Positions 26,084 to 34,941 of a stretch of DNA of 64,000 bases are shown here, one piece after another. Each line of letters begins with the position of its first letter. The stretch's first letter is position 1. The stretch comes from Thiohalocapsa sp. (GTDB taxonomy: Bacteria; Pseudomonadota; Gammaproteobacteria; Chromatiales; Chromatiaceae). The stretch spans positions 20,421 through 84,420 of the forward strand of contig JANQFX010000028.1 of the NCBI GenBank assembly GCA_028277725.1, read 5' to 3'. The position numbers and the translations under genes are program-made. Below the pieces are notes generated by a model. The model made no database searches. It was not told the DNA's origin and saw only the letters and a list, made by a program, of their open reading frames with translations.

Positions 26084-27472
26084 ATGCTGCAGATCTACAA
26101 CAGTCAGACCCGCCTCAAGGCCCCCTTCCAGCCGCTGGTTCCGGGCAAGGTCCGCATGTATGTCTGCGGCATGACGGTCTACGACCTCTGCCACCTCGGC
26201 CACGCGCGGGTGTTGGTGGTCTTCGATACCGTGTATCGGCACCTCCGGCGCCTCGGCTACGAGGTGACCTACGTCCGCAACATCACGGACATCGACGACA
26301 AGATCATCCGGCGTGCCAACGAGAACGGCGAGTCCGTCGAGGCGCTCACCGCTCGCTACATCGCCGCGATGCACGAGGACGCGGACAGGCTCGGCGTGTT
26401 GCGGCCGGATGACGAGCCCAGGGCGACGGCCCATATGGCGGAGATCCAGGACATGATCACTCGCCTGCTGGACAAGGGCCATGCCTACACGGCCGACAAC
26501 GGGGACGTGTACTACTCGGTATCGAGCTTCGCGGATTACGGCAAGCTCTCCGGCAAGGACCCACGAGACCTGCGTGCAGGCGCCCGTGTCGACGTCGATG
26601 AGGCCAAGCGCGATCCGCTCGACTTCGCTCTGTGGAAGGCGGCCAAGCCTGGCGAGCCCGCCTGGGAATCGCCCTGGGGCCAGGGCCGGCCCGGTTGGCA
26701 CATCGAGTGCTCGGCCATGTCCACCTGTTGCCTGGGCGATCAGTTCGACATCCACGGCGGCGGGGCGGACCTGATGTTCCCGCACCACGAGAACGAGATC
26801 GCCCAGAGCGAGGGCGCCACGGGCAAGCCCTTCGTCCGGTACTGGATGCACAACGGCTTCGTGCGCATCAACGACGAGAAGATGTCCAAGTCCCTGGGCA
26901 ACTTCTTCACCGTACGCGACATCCTGGAACGCTACCAGGCCGAAGAGGTCCGCTACTTCATGCTGAGTAGCCACTACCGCAGCCCGCTCAATTACGACGA
27001 TGGCCAGCTGGACGGCGCCCGTGCGGCGCTGACGCGGCTCTACACCGCGTTGCGCGGGCTACCGAAAGGCGGCGAGCGCGCTGGTGCCGAGGCGTACCGG
27101 GAGCGCTTCGACGCGGCGATGAACGACGACTTCAACACCCCCGAGGCCCTGGCGGTGCTGTTCGATCTGGCGCGGGAGCTGAACCGCGTCCGCGCGCAGG
27201 ACGAGGTTGCCGCGGCTGGGTTGGCGGCGGAGTTGCGCTGGCTCGCGGGCGATCTGGGCCTGCTGGAACAGGACCCGGAGGCCTACCTCAAGGCCGGCGG
27301 CGATGCCGACGAGGGGCTTTCGGACGGCGACATCGACGACCTCATCGCTCGCCGCGCCGCCGCGCGCAAGGCGCGGGACTTCCACGAGGCGGACCGCATC
27401 CGTGATGTCCTGCAGGAGGCTGGCGTGGTGCTGGAGGACGGCGCCGCGGGCACCAGCTGGCGCCGGGGCTGA
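26084..27472 (+). CDS. cysS: Cysteinyl-tRNA synthetase
   Basis: 462 residues, close to the usual length of 460. The class I signatures are [16 protein letters not shown] (the HIGH motif with a zinc-binding Cys28) and [10 protein letters not shown] (KMSKS, about 266-270). The remaining zinc ligands lie in HIECSAMS and [14 protein letters not shown]. The C-terminal DALR-like helical domain ends in [22 protein letters not shown], typical of CysRS. It charges tRNA-Cys in the cytoplasm. It is divergent from ppiB and convergent with folD, with a strong hairpin between the two stops. Confidence 0.97.
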   Translation: MLQIYNSQTRLKAPFQPLVPGKVRMYVCGMTVYDLCHLGHARVLVVFDTVYRHLRRLGYEVTYVRNITDIDDKIIRRANENGESVEALTARYIAAMHEDADRLGVLRPDDEPRATAHMAEIQDMITRLLDKGHAYTADNGDVYYSVSSFADYGKLSGKDPRDLRAGARVDVDEAKRDPLDFALWKAAKPGEPAWESPWGQGRPGWHIECSAMSTCCLGDQFDIHGGGADLMFPHHENEIAQSEGATGKPFVRYWMHNGFVRINDEKMSKSLGNFFTVRDILERYQAEEVRYFMLSSHYRSPLNYDDGQLDGARAALTRLYTALRGLPKGGERAGAEAYRERFDAAMNDDFNTPEALAVLFDLARELNRVRAQDEVAAAGLAAELRWLAGDLGLLEQDPEAYLKAGGDADEGLSDGDIDDLIARRAAARKARDFHEADRIRDVLQEAGVVLEDGAAGTSWRRG

Positions 27473-27520
27473 TCGCGACGTCTGCCTTTGCTGCCGGGCT
27501 CGTGGCCCGATGATCCCCGA

Positions 27521-27549
27521 CGCACCGGGCGCGTCCCGCGTCCGGTGCG
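27521..27549. terminator. Strong hairpin between convergent cysS and folD
   Basis: CGCACCGG at 27521-27528 pairs with CCGGTGCG at 27542-27549. Inside, a G-T wobble and CGCG/CGCG extend the stem to 13 bp around a 3-base TCC loop. No T-run flanks it, but the position between two stop codons suggests a bidirectional terminator. Confidence 0.6.
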
Positions 27550-27562
27550 GTGTCTCGGCGCC

Positions 27563-28420
27563 TCAACCGCCGGCGTGGAGTTCCGCCGCCTGGAGGGTGT
27601 TCTCCAGCAGGCTGGCGATGGTCATGGGACCGACGCCGCCCGGCACCGGTGTGATCCAGCCCGCCCGCGCTCGAGCACTGTCGAAGTCGACATCGCCGCA
27701 CAGCTTGCCGGCGTCGTCGCGGTTCATGCCGACGTCGATCACCAAGGCCCCGGGTTTGATCCAGTCCCCGGGCACGAAGCGCGCTCGGCCGATGGCCACC
27801 ACCAATACGTCCGCGGCGCGGGCCTTCTCCGCCAGATCCTTGGTGCGGCTGTGGCAGATGGTTGGGGTGCAACGCGCTGCGAGCAGCTCCAGCGCCATCG
27901 GCCGGCCGACGATGTTCGACTGCCCGATGACCACCGCGTCCATGCCTTCCAGGGGCTCTCCGGTGCGCTCCAGCAGCGTCATGATGCCCTTGGGCGTGCA
28001 GGGCCGCAGCAGCGGCATCCGCAGCGCCAGGCGGCCGACGTTGTAGGGGTGGAATCCGTCCACGTCCTTGGTCGGCAAGATGCGCTCGATCACGGCCTCG
28101 GCGTCGATCTGCTCGGGCAGGGGCAGCTGTACCAGGATGCCGTCGATGGTGTCGTCGCCGTTCAGCTGATCCACCAACGCCAGCAGCTCTGCTTGCGACG
28201 TCGTCGCCGGCAACTCATGGAGCTCGGAGTGGAAGCCCACCTCCGCGCAGGCCTTGCGCTTGTTGCGTACATAGACCTGCGACGCGGGGTTCTCACCGAC
28301 CAACACTACTGCCAGCCCCGGGCGACGCCGTCCGTCGCCGAGGCGCCTGTCCACCACGGCCCTGATCTGCTGCCGCAGCTCGCCCGCGGTCGCTTTGCCA
28401 TCCAGAATCTGTGCGCCCAA
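27563..28420 (-). CDS. folD: Methylenetetrahydrofolate dehydrogenase/cyclohydrolase
   Basis: 285 residues when started at the TTG at 28418-28420 (giving [10 protein letters not shown]), which has GGAGAG at the right spacing. The frame runs 60 residues further upstream, but no family member does. Signatures are [21 protein letters not shown] (catalytic Lys), [30 protein letters not shown] and [14 protein letters not shown]. It interconverts methylene-, methenyl- and formyl-THF in the cytoplasm. It follows the CNNM gene on the minus strand after 240 bp. Confidence 0.93.
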   Translation of the reverse strand: MGAQILDGKATAGELRQQIRAVVDRRLGDGRRRPGLAVVLVGENPASQVYVRNKRKACAEVGFHSELHELPATTSQAELLALVDQLNGDDTIDGILVQLPLPEQIDAEAVIERILPTKDVDGFHPYNVGRLALRMPLLRPCTPKGIMTLLERTGEPLEGMDAVVIGQSNIVGRPMALELLAARCTPTICHSRTKDLAEKARAADVLVVAIGRARFVPGDWIKPGALVIDVGMNRDDAGKLCGDVDFDSARARAGWITPVPGGVGPMTIASLLENTLQAAELHAGG

Positions 28421-28632
28421 GAACTCTCTCCGAAAACTGATTCGTCTGAAGGGCACCTCGCCTCTGTCGAGATGCGCGCGCGGCACCGCAAGCCCTGCCG
28501 TGGCTCCCCCCCGGGCCCAACGGTTCGGCCGACGAGGGGCTGCGGCAGCTTGCCTCGGGCCATGCGCCAGGCCAACGCAGGCTTGCGTCGAGGTGCCCAA
28601 AGGAGGAGAGGATAGCCCGAATCCCGTCCGTT

Positions 28633-28682
28633 CTGTTACGCCGTGCCGGGCAGCTGCCTGTTACGCCGTGCCGGGCAGCTGC
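28633..28682. repeat. Perfect 25-bp tandem duplication at the 3' end of the CNNM gene
   Basis: The 25 bases at 28633-28657 are repeated exactly at 28658-28682. The second copy contains the TAA stop (complement of TTA at 28661-28663) and the last six codons of the gene at 28661-29938; the first copy lies just after the stop. It is a recent-looking slippage duplication. Confidence 0.85.
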
Positions 28683-29938
28683 GCTGGCAAGCCGAGGTGT
28701 TTGACCGTCTTCACCGCCGTGTCGTCGGTCTGGATGATTTCCAGCGGGTGCCCGTAGAGCTTGAGGCTGGTGCCGGGCTGGGGGATGGTCTCGAGGTAGT
28801 CGATGATGAGCCCGTTCAGGGTCTTGGGGCCTTGCTTCGGCAGGCTCCAGCGCATGGCGCGGTTCAGTTCGCGCAGGCTGATACTGCAATCGATCAGCAG
28901 GCTGCCATCGTCGGCGCGGTGGATTTCCGGGTACGCATCCGCAGGGTCGGTGGTGAACTCGCCGACGATCTCCTCCAGCAGGTCAGCGAGCGTGACCATG
29001 CCCTGGAAGTCGCCGTACTCGTCCACGATCAGCGCGACGCGGCGCTTGACCCGCTGAAAGGCGATCAACTGCTGATAGAGTCGCGTGCCCTCGGGGACGA
29101 AGTAGGGCGGGCGGGCGATGGCGCGCAGCCGATCGCGGATATCGCCTTCGCCGTCGAGCAGACCGATGGTGTTGCGTGTGTGAAAAACCCCAACGACGTT
29201 GTCGATGCCGCCGTGGAACAACGGCAGGCGCGTGTAGTTGGCCCGTTTGATGGCGGCGACGATCTCGTCCGTCGGGTCCTGCAGGTCGATCCCTTCGACC
29301 TCGTTGCGGGGGATCATGATGTCGTCCACCACGGCGTTCTCCAGATCTAGGATGCCGAGCAGCATGTCACGCGAGCGCTCCGGGATCATCGCCCCGGCCT
29401 CGGTCACGACGGTGCGCAACTCCTCGCGACTGAGGGCGGATGAGCCGTCCTGATCTTCCGGGCGCACGCCGAGCAGTCGCAGCAGGTTGTTGGTAATGAG
29501 GTTGACGGACCAGACCAGCGGCCAGGTGATACGCAGCAACGGCGTGTAGACATAGGCCGCGGGGTAGGCGATGGCCTCTGGATGCAGGGCGGCGAGCGTC
29601 TTCGGCGTCACCTCGGAGAAGATCAGAATCACCAGCGTCAGCAGGCCTGCGGCGATGGCGATGGCGCCCTCGCCACCGAGTTCGATCGCGATGACCGTGG
29701 CCAGCGAAGACGCCAGGATGTTGACGAAGTTGTTGCCGAGCAGGATCAGGCCGATCAAACGGTCGGGGCGGTTCAGCAGATTTCGCGCGCGTATCGCGCC
29801 GCGATGGCCCTGCTCGGCACGGTGCCTTAGCCGGTAGCGGTTCAATGTCATCAGCGCGGTCTCGGAGCCGGAGAAGAAGCCGGACAGCACGAGCAGCGCC
29901 GCGAGGGCGAGGAGTTCCGAGACGGGTAGGTGTTCCAC
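28661..29938 (-). CDS. CNNM/CorC-family membrane protein (DUF21 plus CBS pair)
   Basis: 425 residues from the GTG at 29936-29938; an ATG at 30031 would add 31 Arg/Pro-rich residues and overlap amrA. An N-terminal DUF21 domain (about 1-190) has the signature SGFFSGSETALMTLNRYRLRH and four membrane stretches. A CBS pair follows (about 210-335, with VDDIMIPRNEVEGIDLQDP and GDFQGMVTLADLLEEIVGEF), then a CorC_HlyC C-terminal domain. Homologues (E. coli YfjD, human CNNM) are linked to Mg2+ or Co2+ efflux. The last residues are inside a 25-bp tandem duplication. It lies downstream of amrAB on the same strand. Confidence 0.88.
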   Translation of the reverse strand: MEHLPVSELLALAALLVLSGFFSGSETALMTLNRYRLRHRAEQGHRGAIRARNLLNRPDRLIGLILLGNNFVNILASSLATVIAIELGGEGAIAIAAGLLTLVILIFSEVTPKTLAALHPEAIAYPAAYVYTPLLRITWPLVWSVNLITNNLLRLLGVRPEDQDGSSALSREELRTVVTEAGAMIPERSRDMLLGILDLENAVVDDIMIPRNEVEGIDLQDPTDEIVAAIKRANYTRLPLFHGGIDNVVGVFHTRNTIGLLDGEGDIRDRLRAIARPPYFVPEGTRLYQQLIAFQRVKRRVALIVDEYGDFQGMVTLADLLEEIVGEFTTDPADAYPEIHRADDGSLLIDCSISLRELNRAMRWSLPKQGPKTLNGLIIDYLETIPQPGTSLKLYGHPLEIIQTDDTAVKTVKHLGLPAQLPGTA

Positions 29939-29997
29939 GGCGTAGGGCGTCGGGACGGGCGGCTTGGTGGGAGTGTGTAGGCGTCGGTTAGGGCGGG

Positions 29998-30609
29998 CTA
30001 TTCGCCGAAGGACTGGGTGCGATAGCGCCACACGCGCATAGCGTCGCTCCAGTGGTCCGGCGGCAGCCCCGCCTTGCGCTTGAGCTGGCGCAGGAACTCG
30101 GTTGCGTCCGGCAGCTGTTCCCAGACCGAGGGCAGGAAGGTCCCGCGGTGGCCGGCCGCAACGGTCTCGTCAGCGAGGATCAGCCCGTCGACGCCTGGCG
30201 TCAGCAGGGTGATGAGTTCGGCCTCGCTTGCGAACTGGAGTGCTCTTGCCGGCGTCAGCACCGATACCTCAATGTGCAGCGGGTCCAATTCGGCAGCGGA
30301 TAGCGGAGCGAAGCGTGGGTCCCGGAACGCCGCGTCGAAGGCGTTGTCCGCGACGCCCAGCGCCAGGGGTTCGATGGCCTCCAAGTGACCGATGCAGCCG
30401 CGCAACGCGCCATGGGAGTGCAGGGTCACGAAGGCGGCGCGGCGTTGGCGCAGACTGTCCGGCAGCGCCTTGAGGTCGGGCTCAAGGGGCCTGCCCGTTA
30501 CCAGGCCATGGCGCAGCGAGGCCCGCGCGATGCCGAGCAGGTTGTGGCGATCCGCTTCACCGAGCCGTGGGTCCGGGTCGTTTGTCGATTCCGGCGGCAT
30601 CGTGCGCAT
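29998..30609 (-). CDS. amrA: AMMECR1-domain protein, AmmeMemoRadiSam system protein A
   Basis: 203 residues from the ATG at 30607-30609 (a second ATG 9 bases later is equally possible). The open frame continues upstream into amrB but that part is antisense-like. AMMECR1 hallmarks are AAFVTLHSHGALRGCIGHLEAIEPL (with LRGCIG), FDAAFRDPRFAPLSAAELDPLHIEVSVL, GVDGLIL and HRGTFLPSVWEQLPDATEFLRQLKRKAGLP. The conserved LRGCIG Cys is thought to be functional, but no reaction is established. It starts 16 bp after the amrB stop, so the two are co-transcribed, and amrS lies just across the divergent promoter. Confidence 0.9.
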   Translation of the reverse strand: MRTMPPESTNDPDPRLGEADRHNLLGIARASLRHGLVTGRPLEPDLKALPDSLRQRRAAFVTLHSHGALRGCIGHLEAIEPLALGVADNAFDAAFRDPRFAPLSAAELDPLHIEVSVLTPARALQFASEAELITLLTPGVDGLILADETVAAGHRGTFLPSVWEQLPDATEFLRQLKRKAGLPPDHWSDAMRVWRYRTQSFGE

Positions 30610-30625
30610 GCTCGTGTTGACGGAC

Positions 30626-31450
30626 TCAGTTGAAGGCGAAGGCGCCATAGCCCACCACCCGGTCATGTGGGCCGGCCGTGTCGCCCGAGTTGCGCAGGTC
30701 GAGCATTTGCGCCACGAGCCCATGGGTGCGGGCAGCGGACAACAGGCCTGAGATCGGACGGAGTCCGCAGGCCTGGGTGGGGGCAATGGATGCGGCGTCG
30801 AGGGCGCAGATCGCTCCCGCCGTGCGTGCGTCCAAGTGTCGGGCGCTGTCGTAGTCCAGATAGTGGCTGAGATCGGAGCTGATCACGATCAGCGTTTCCG
30901 GGCCGCCCCAGAGCCGTTCCAGTACGGATGCGACTGCAGTCGCCTGCGCCTCTCCCACCAGCAGGGGCACGATGTGGAAATCGCATAGACGGACCTGGAG
31001 GAACGGCAGTTGCACCTCCAGGCAATGCTCGCCGTCGAAGGCGGCATCGACTTGCTGCACGCCGGGCAAGGTGCTGATCATCGCCAGCGCAGCGAGGTCC
31101 ACGGGGATCTCGCCCAGTGGCGTCGTGAAGGCTTGCGCGCTGCAGTAGGCGATGCCGCGTAGCGGCCAGCGGTGGTTCGGCCCGAGCAGGGCGACGCGGC
31201 GGATGGTTGCGGGCTTTCGGATGCGCGCGTAGGCGCTGGCCGCGACGGCGCCGGAGTAGATGTAGCCGGCGTGAGGGGCGATGAGTGCCTTCGGTGGTGG
31301 TCCGCCGTCGTCCTCGGCGTCTGCCATCAGAGACACCACCTCACGGCGCAGGGTGTCGGCATCCTCCGGATAGAAGAGACCGGCGACCGCGGGCGGGCGG
31401 CTGTCGGATGTGGCGCGTTCTGCGCTACGGAATTGCATTGTCGGAACCAT
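30626..31450 (-). CDS. amrB: Memo-family protein, AmmeMemoRadiSam system protein B
   Basis: 274 residues; an internal ATG at 31438 would give MQFRSAERAT. The Memo signature is clear: RPPAVAGLFYPEDADTLRREV, APHAGYIYSGAVAASAYARI, LLGPNHRWPLRGIAYCSA, EHCLEVQLPFLQ and VISSDLSHYLDYD. Memo folds resemble extradiol dioxygenases, with two His and a Cys near a metal site; His in APHAGY and in GPNH are in place. The human homologue MEMO1 binds metal ions. The bacterial reaction is unknown. It is co-transcribed with amrA and divergent from amrS. Confidence 0.92.
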   Translation of the reverse strand: MVPTMQFRSAERATSDSRPPAVAGLFYPEDADTLRREVVSLMADAEDDGGPPPKALIAPHAGYIYSGAVAASAYARIRKPATIRRVALLGPNHRWPLRGIAYCSAQAFTTPLGEIPVDLAALAMISTLPGVQQVDAAFDGEHCLEVQLPFLQVRLCDFHIVPLLVGEAQATAVASVLERLWGGPETLIVISSDLSHYLDYDSARHLDARTAGAICALDAASIAPTQACGLRPISGLLSAARTHGLVAQMLDLRNSGDTAGPHDRVVGYGAFAFN

Positions 31451-31459
31451 ACTTGACCT

Positions 31460-31480
31460 AGGCGCGGCGTTGCCGCGCCT
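31460..31480. promoter_or_regulatory. Perfect 9-bp palindrome between amrB and amrS
   Basis: AGGCGCGGC, a GTT loop and GCCGCGCCT form a perfect 9-bp stem. It lies 10 bp upstream of the amrB start and 75 bp upstream of amrS, between divergent genes, so it cannot be a terminator of either. A dual operator or a leader hairpin is likely. A TTGACC hexamer at 31453-31458 directly precedes it. Confidence 0.45.
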
Positions 31481-31555
31481 TCATCTCAAGTTTAGCGCGC
31501 TGGGCCCGCCTGGGTGCGCCCCGGGTTTGCTGCGGCGCATACGGGGAGGGGTATC

Positions 31556-32650
31556 ATGAGCCCGATCCAGGCCTATCCGACCGCATTCTGGCATCGGCTC
31601 GAGGACGGGCGCGTGCGGTGCGACCTTTGTCCGCGCGCCTGTGTGCTGAAGGACGGCCAGCGCGGGCTGTGCTTCGTGCGGGGGGCAGAAGGCGGCGCCG
31701 TCGTGCTCTACACCTACGGGCGCTCCAGCGGCTTCTGCATCGACCCCATCGAGAAGAAGCCGCTGAACCACTTCCTCCCCGGTACGCCGGTGCTGTCCTT
31801 TGGTACCGCGGGCTGCAATCTCAGCTGCCGTTTCTGTCAGAACTGGGATATGAGCAAGTCGTGGCAGATGGACACCCTGGCGGCCGACGCCTCGCCGGAC
31901 GGCATTGCCCAGGCCGCGGCGGTGCATGGTTGTCGTAGCGTGGCCTACACCTACAACGATCCCGTCATATTTCTCGAGTATGCCTGTGACACGGCCGAGG
32001 CCTGTCGCGCGCTGGGCATCCGCAACGTCGCGGTCACCGCGGGCTACATCTCCCGCGGCGCGCGGGCGCGCTTCCTGCAGTGCATGGACGCTGTCAACAT
32101 CGACCTGAAGGCGTTCACAGACGACTTCTATCGGCGACTCTGCAGTGCGCGGCTCGGGCCCGTGCTTGAGACCATCGAGTACGTGCAGCACGAGACCGAC
32201 GTCTGGATGGAGTTGACTACCCTGATCATCCCGGGCCACAACGACAGCGACGCGGAGATCGCCCGCATGGCCGCCTGGGTTGTGGAGCACCTGGGCCCCG
32301 AGGTGCCCATGCACTTCAGCGCCTACCATCCGGCCTATCGGATGCAGGCCGTACCGCCCACCCCGGCCGCCACGCTGGCTCGGGCAAGGCGGACGGCCAT
32401 GGCGCAGGGGCTGCGCCACGCCTACACGGGCAATGTCCATGATGGCCACGGCGGCAGCACTTACTGCCATGCCTGCGGCGCACTGCTGATCGAGCGGGAC
32501 TGGTACCGGCTCGGCCATTGGGGGCTCGCCAAGGATGGCCGCTGCATGCGGTGCGGCACCGCCTGCGCCGGCGTCTTCGAGGCCGAACCCGGGCACTGGG
32601 GCGCCCGCAGCCTGAGCCTGCCGCGGCGGGAGACGGGCGCGATGAGCTGA
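31556..32650 (+). CDS. amrS: AmmeMemoRadiSam system radical SAM enzyme
   Basis: 364 residues from the ATG at 31556 with a GGGGAGGGG ribosome site; a 14-residue longer reading is ignored. The radical SAM cluster is GCNLSCRFCQNWDMSKS (C-x3-C-x2-C). The N-terminus has a Cys-rich box (CDLCPRACVLKDGQRGLCFVR) shared with pyruvate-formate-lyase-activase-like relatives. The C-terminal 60 residues add a zinc-ribbon-like pair (YCHACGALL and CMRCGTAC). This matches the AmmeMemoRadiSam subfamily, whose substrate is unknown. It faces away from amrBA across 105 bp. Confidence 0.92.
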   Translation: MSPIQAYPTAFWHRLEDGRVRCDLCPRACVLKDGQRGLCFVRGAEGGAVVLYTYGRSSGFCIDPIEKKPLNHFLPGTPVLSFGTAGCNLSCRFCQNWDMSKSWQMDTLAADASPDGIAQAAAVHGCRSVAYTYNDPVIFLEYACDTAEACRALGIRNVAVTAGYISRGARARFLQCMDAVNIDLKAFTDDFYRRLCSARLGPVLETIEYVQHETDVWMELTTLIIPGHNDSDAEIARMAAWVVEHLGPEVPMHFSAYHPAYRMQAVPPTPAATLARARRTAMAQGLRHAYTGNVHDGHGGSTYCHACGALLIERDWYRLGHWGLAKDGRCMRCGTACAGVFEAEPGHWGARSLSLPRRETGAMS

Positions 32651-32712
32651 CTTGGCGCGGGCTTGCGTTCGGTCCGCTGGGCACGATCGTGAAACAGCCA
32701 CCGAGGAACCAT

Positions 32713-32741
32713 TTGCCGCGATGCGCCGCATTCCGGATAAT
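32713..32741 (+). promoter_or_regulatory. Sigma-70 promoter of rdgC
   Basis: TTGCCG (32713-32718), a 17-bp spacer and GATAAT (32736-32741), 26 bp before the rdgC start. The likely transcript begins just before a small hairpin (CCGCG, 7-base loop, CGCGG; 32742-32758) and the GGGAGCAGCGG ribosome region, giving a very short leader. Confidence 0.6.
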
Positions 32742-32767
32742 CCGCGGCTTTTTCGCGGGAGCAGCGG

Positions 32768-33724
32768 ATGTTCAAGAACGCTCGGGCCTATCGGCTCAAC
32801 ACCCCCTTCGAGCTCGACGAACTCGGCCTGCACGAGCGGCTGACCGCCAAGGCATTTCGCGGCTGTGGTCCACTCGAGGTCATGACCATGGGCTGGTCGG
32901 CGCCGCTCGGGGCGCAGGCCGAGATGCTGGCGCACGCGGTCGGTGATGCGTTGGTGGTTTCTGCGAGGCGGCAGGAGCGCTTGCTGCCCGCGTCCGTGGT
33001 CAGCGAAGCGCTCGCCGAGCGCGTCGCGGAGCTGGAGCAGCAGGATGGCCGGGATGTCTCTCGTCGCGAGCGTAGTCAACTGAAGGAGGCGCTGCTCGTC
33101 GAGATGCTGCCGCAGGCCTTTACGCGTTCGCGCGTGGTCCGAGCACTGATCGATCCGAAGGCCAGCCGCGTTATCGTCGATGCGGCATCGGACAAGCTCG
33201 CCGAGGAGGTGCTATCGCTGTTGCGCGAGACCCTGGGGTCGCTGCCGGCGACGCCCATCGGGGCAACCTCCGTGGCGGAGCAGTTCACCCGCTGGGTGCT
33301 CTCGGGAGCACCGCCCGCGGGGCTGACGCTCGAGGATCAATGCGAGCTGCGCGACCCGGCGGACAAGGGAAGCGTCGTGCGTTGCCGCGGCGTCGATCTG
33401 GGTTCACCCGAAGTCCGGGGTCATATCGATACCGGCATGCAGGTGACCGCGGTGGGCCTGAATTGGCGGGACGCGTTGTCGGTGGTGCTCGGCGACGATC
33501 TATCCTGCAAGCGATTGCGGTTCGAGGACGAGCTGATCGAGCAGGCCATGGATGGCGCGGAGGACGAGGATCCGGCGTTGCGCTTCGCCGCCGAGATGAT
33601 GCTGATGAGTGGGCAGTTGCGGGGCTTGCTCGACTGCCTCGAGGGCGTTGCGGCCACGGGCGTCTCGGCGTCGACGGGAACCGCCGCTGCCGCCCAGCGA
33701 GAGGACGCGATGCCGCCGTTCTGA
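32768..33724 (+). CDS. rdgC: Recombination-associated protein RdgC
   Basis: 318 residues, slightly longer than E. coli RdgC (303). The opening MFKNARAYRLNTPFELDELGLHERLTAKAFRGCGPLEVMTMGW corresponds to the family start, and LPASVVSEALAERVAELEQQDGRDVSRRERSQLKEALLVEMLPQAFTRS is the conserved central part. RdgC forms a ring-shaped dimer on DNA, limits RecA loading and may act in replication restart. The C-terminal tail (GVSASTGTAAAAQREDAMPPF) is low-complexity. It has its own promoter and is convergent with the epimerase gene. Confidence 0.93.
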   Translation: MFKNARAYRLNTPFELDELGLHERLTAKAFRGCGPLEVMTMGWSAPLGAQAEMLAHAVGDALVVSARRQERLLPASVVSEALAERVAELEQQDGRDVSRRERSQLKEALLVEMLPQAFTRSRVVRALIDPKASRVIVDAASDKLAEEVLSLLRETLGSLPATPIGATSVAEQFTRWVLSGAPPAGLTLEDQCELRDPADKGSVVRCRGVDLGSPEVRGHIDTGMQVTAVGLNWRDALSVVLGDDLSCKRLRFEDELIEQAMDGAEDEDPALRFAAEMMLMSGQLRGLLDCLEGVAATGVSASTGTAAAAQREDAMPPF

Positions 33725-33732
33725 GCGCTCAG
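33721..33732. other. 12-bp perfect palindrome over the rdgC stop codon
   Basis: CTGAGCGCTCAG reads the same on both strands and includes the TGA stop. Being loopless, it is too short to act alone as a terminator and may be chance. Confidence 0.3.
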
Positions 33733-33807
33733 GCTGGCGATGGCGCGGTGTGGGCGGAGGGGCCCGCGCCGACCAGCCCGGCTGCCGGTTTCCGCCTGCT
33801 CTGGGAC

Positions 33808-34815
33808 TCAGGCGCCGTAGTAACCTCGGTACCAGTCCACGAATCGGGCGACGCCTGCCTCGACGCTGGTCGCCGGTTTGTAATCGAGCTGCTCGACCAA
33901 GTCCGTCACGTCCGCGTAGGTGTCCGGCACATCGCCCGGTTGCAGCGGTAGCATGTCCTTCTTCGCCTCGCGCCCGAGGCATTGCTCCAGCACCTCGATG
34001 TAGTGCATCAGCTCCACCGGCTGGTTGTTGCCGATGTTGTAGAGCCGGTACGGGGCCGTGCTGGTGGCGGAATCCGGCGCATCGCCGTTCCAGGTGGAGT
34101 TGGGCTTGGCGACCTTATCCACTACCCGGATGACGCCCTCGACGATGTCGTCGATGTAGGTGAAGTCGCGTCGGTGCTGGCCGTAGTTGAAGACCTTGAT
34201 CGGCTCTCCGGCCAGGATGGCGCGGGTGAACATGAATAGCGCCATATCCGGACGCCCCCAGGGGCCGTAGACGGTGAAGAACCTGAGGCCCGTCGTCGGC
34301 AGGTCGTACAGGTGGCTGTAGGTATGCGCCATCAACTCGTTGGCCTTCTTGCTCGCGGCATAGAGGCTGAGCGGGTGGTCCACGTTGTCGTGCACCGAGA
34401 AGGGCATGCTGGTGTTGGCGCCGTAGACGGAGCTCGACGACGCGTACACCAGATGCTCTACGTCGTTGTGGCGACATCCCTCGAGGATGTGCGCGAAGCC
34501 GACCAGGTTGGTGTCGACGTAGGCGAGCGGATTCTCGATCGAGTAGCGCACGCCGGCCTGGGCGGCGAGGTTTACGACGCGGTCTGGTCGATGCTGTGCG
34601 AAGGCGGCGGCGACGCCGGCTCGATCCTCCAGGTTCAGGCGCAGATCGGTGAAGCGCTGATGCGCCCGCACCCGTGATAGACGAGCCTCCTTCAGGCCGA
34701 CGTCGTAGTAGTCATTGAGATTGTCGACGCCGATGACCTCGTCGCCGCGTTCCAGGAGTCGCAGGGACAGGGCGGAGCCGATGAAACCGGCACTGCCGGT
34801 GACGAGCACTCTCAT
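33808..34815 (-). CDS. NAD-dependent epimerase, UDP-glucuronate 4-epimerase-like
   Basis: 335 residues from the ATG at 34813-34815. Extended short-chain dehydrogenase fold: [10 protein letters not shown] (NAD), [24 protein letters not shown] and YAASKKANE (Tyr-x3-Lys catalytic pair). [14 protein letters not shown] and [23 protein letters not shown] match the CapI/WbnF/LspL group, which converts UDP-glucuronate to UDP-galacturonate. It lies 126 bp behind the nucleotide-sugar dehydrogenase, which could supply its substrate. The two divide from the PEP-CTERM sugar-transferase operon and probably feed surface polysaccharide. Confidence 0.88.
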   Translation of the reverse strand: MRVLVTGSAGFIGSALSLRLLERGDEVIGVDNLNDYYDVGLKEARLSRVRAHQRFTDLRLNLEDRAGVAAAFAQHRPDRVVNLAAQAGVRYSIENPLAYVDTNLVGFAHILEGCRHNDVEHLVYASSSSVYGANTSMPFSVHDNVDHPLSLYAASKKANELMAHTYSHLYDLPTTGLRFFTVYGPWGRPDMALFMFTRAILAGEPIKVFNYGQHRRDFTYIDDIVEGVIRVVDKVAKPNSTWNGDAPDSATSTAPYRLYNIGNNQPVELMHYIEVLEQCLGREAKKDMLPLQPGDVPDTYADVTDLVEQLDYKPATSVEAGVARFVDWYRGYYGA

Positions 34816-34941
34816 GGCGCGGATCTCTTGTTTGGGGGTCGACAGACTACGGGCCGCAGCGATGGGCTCGCATGGATACATGCATGGTCGCGGCCAAGAC
34901 GCCTCGGATCTCGAAGGCACCCGGAACCATGGGAGGATTGC

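Noticed and set aside
33721..33732. Palindrome at the rdgC stop as a terminator
   Set aside because: It has no loop and no T-run; 12-bp palindromes are not rare in this base composition.
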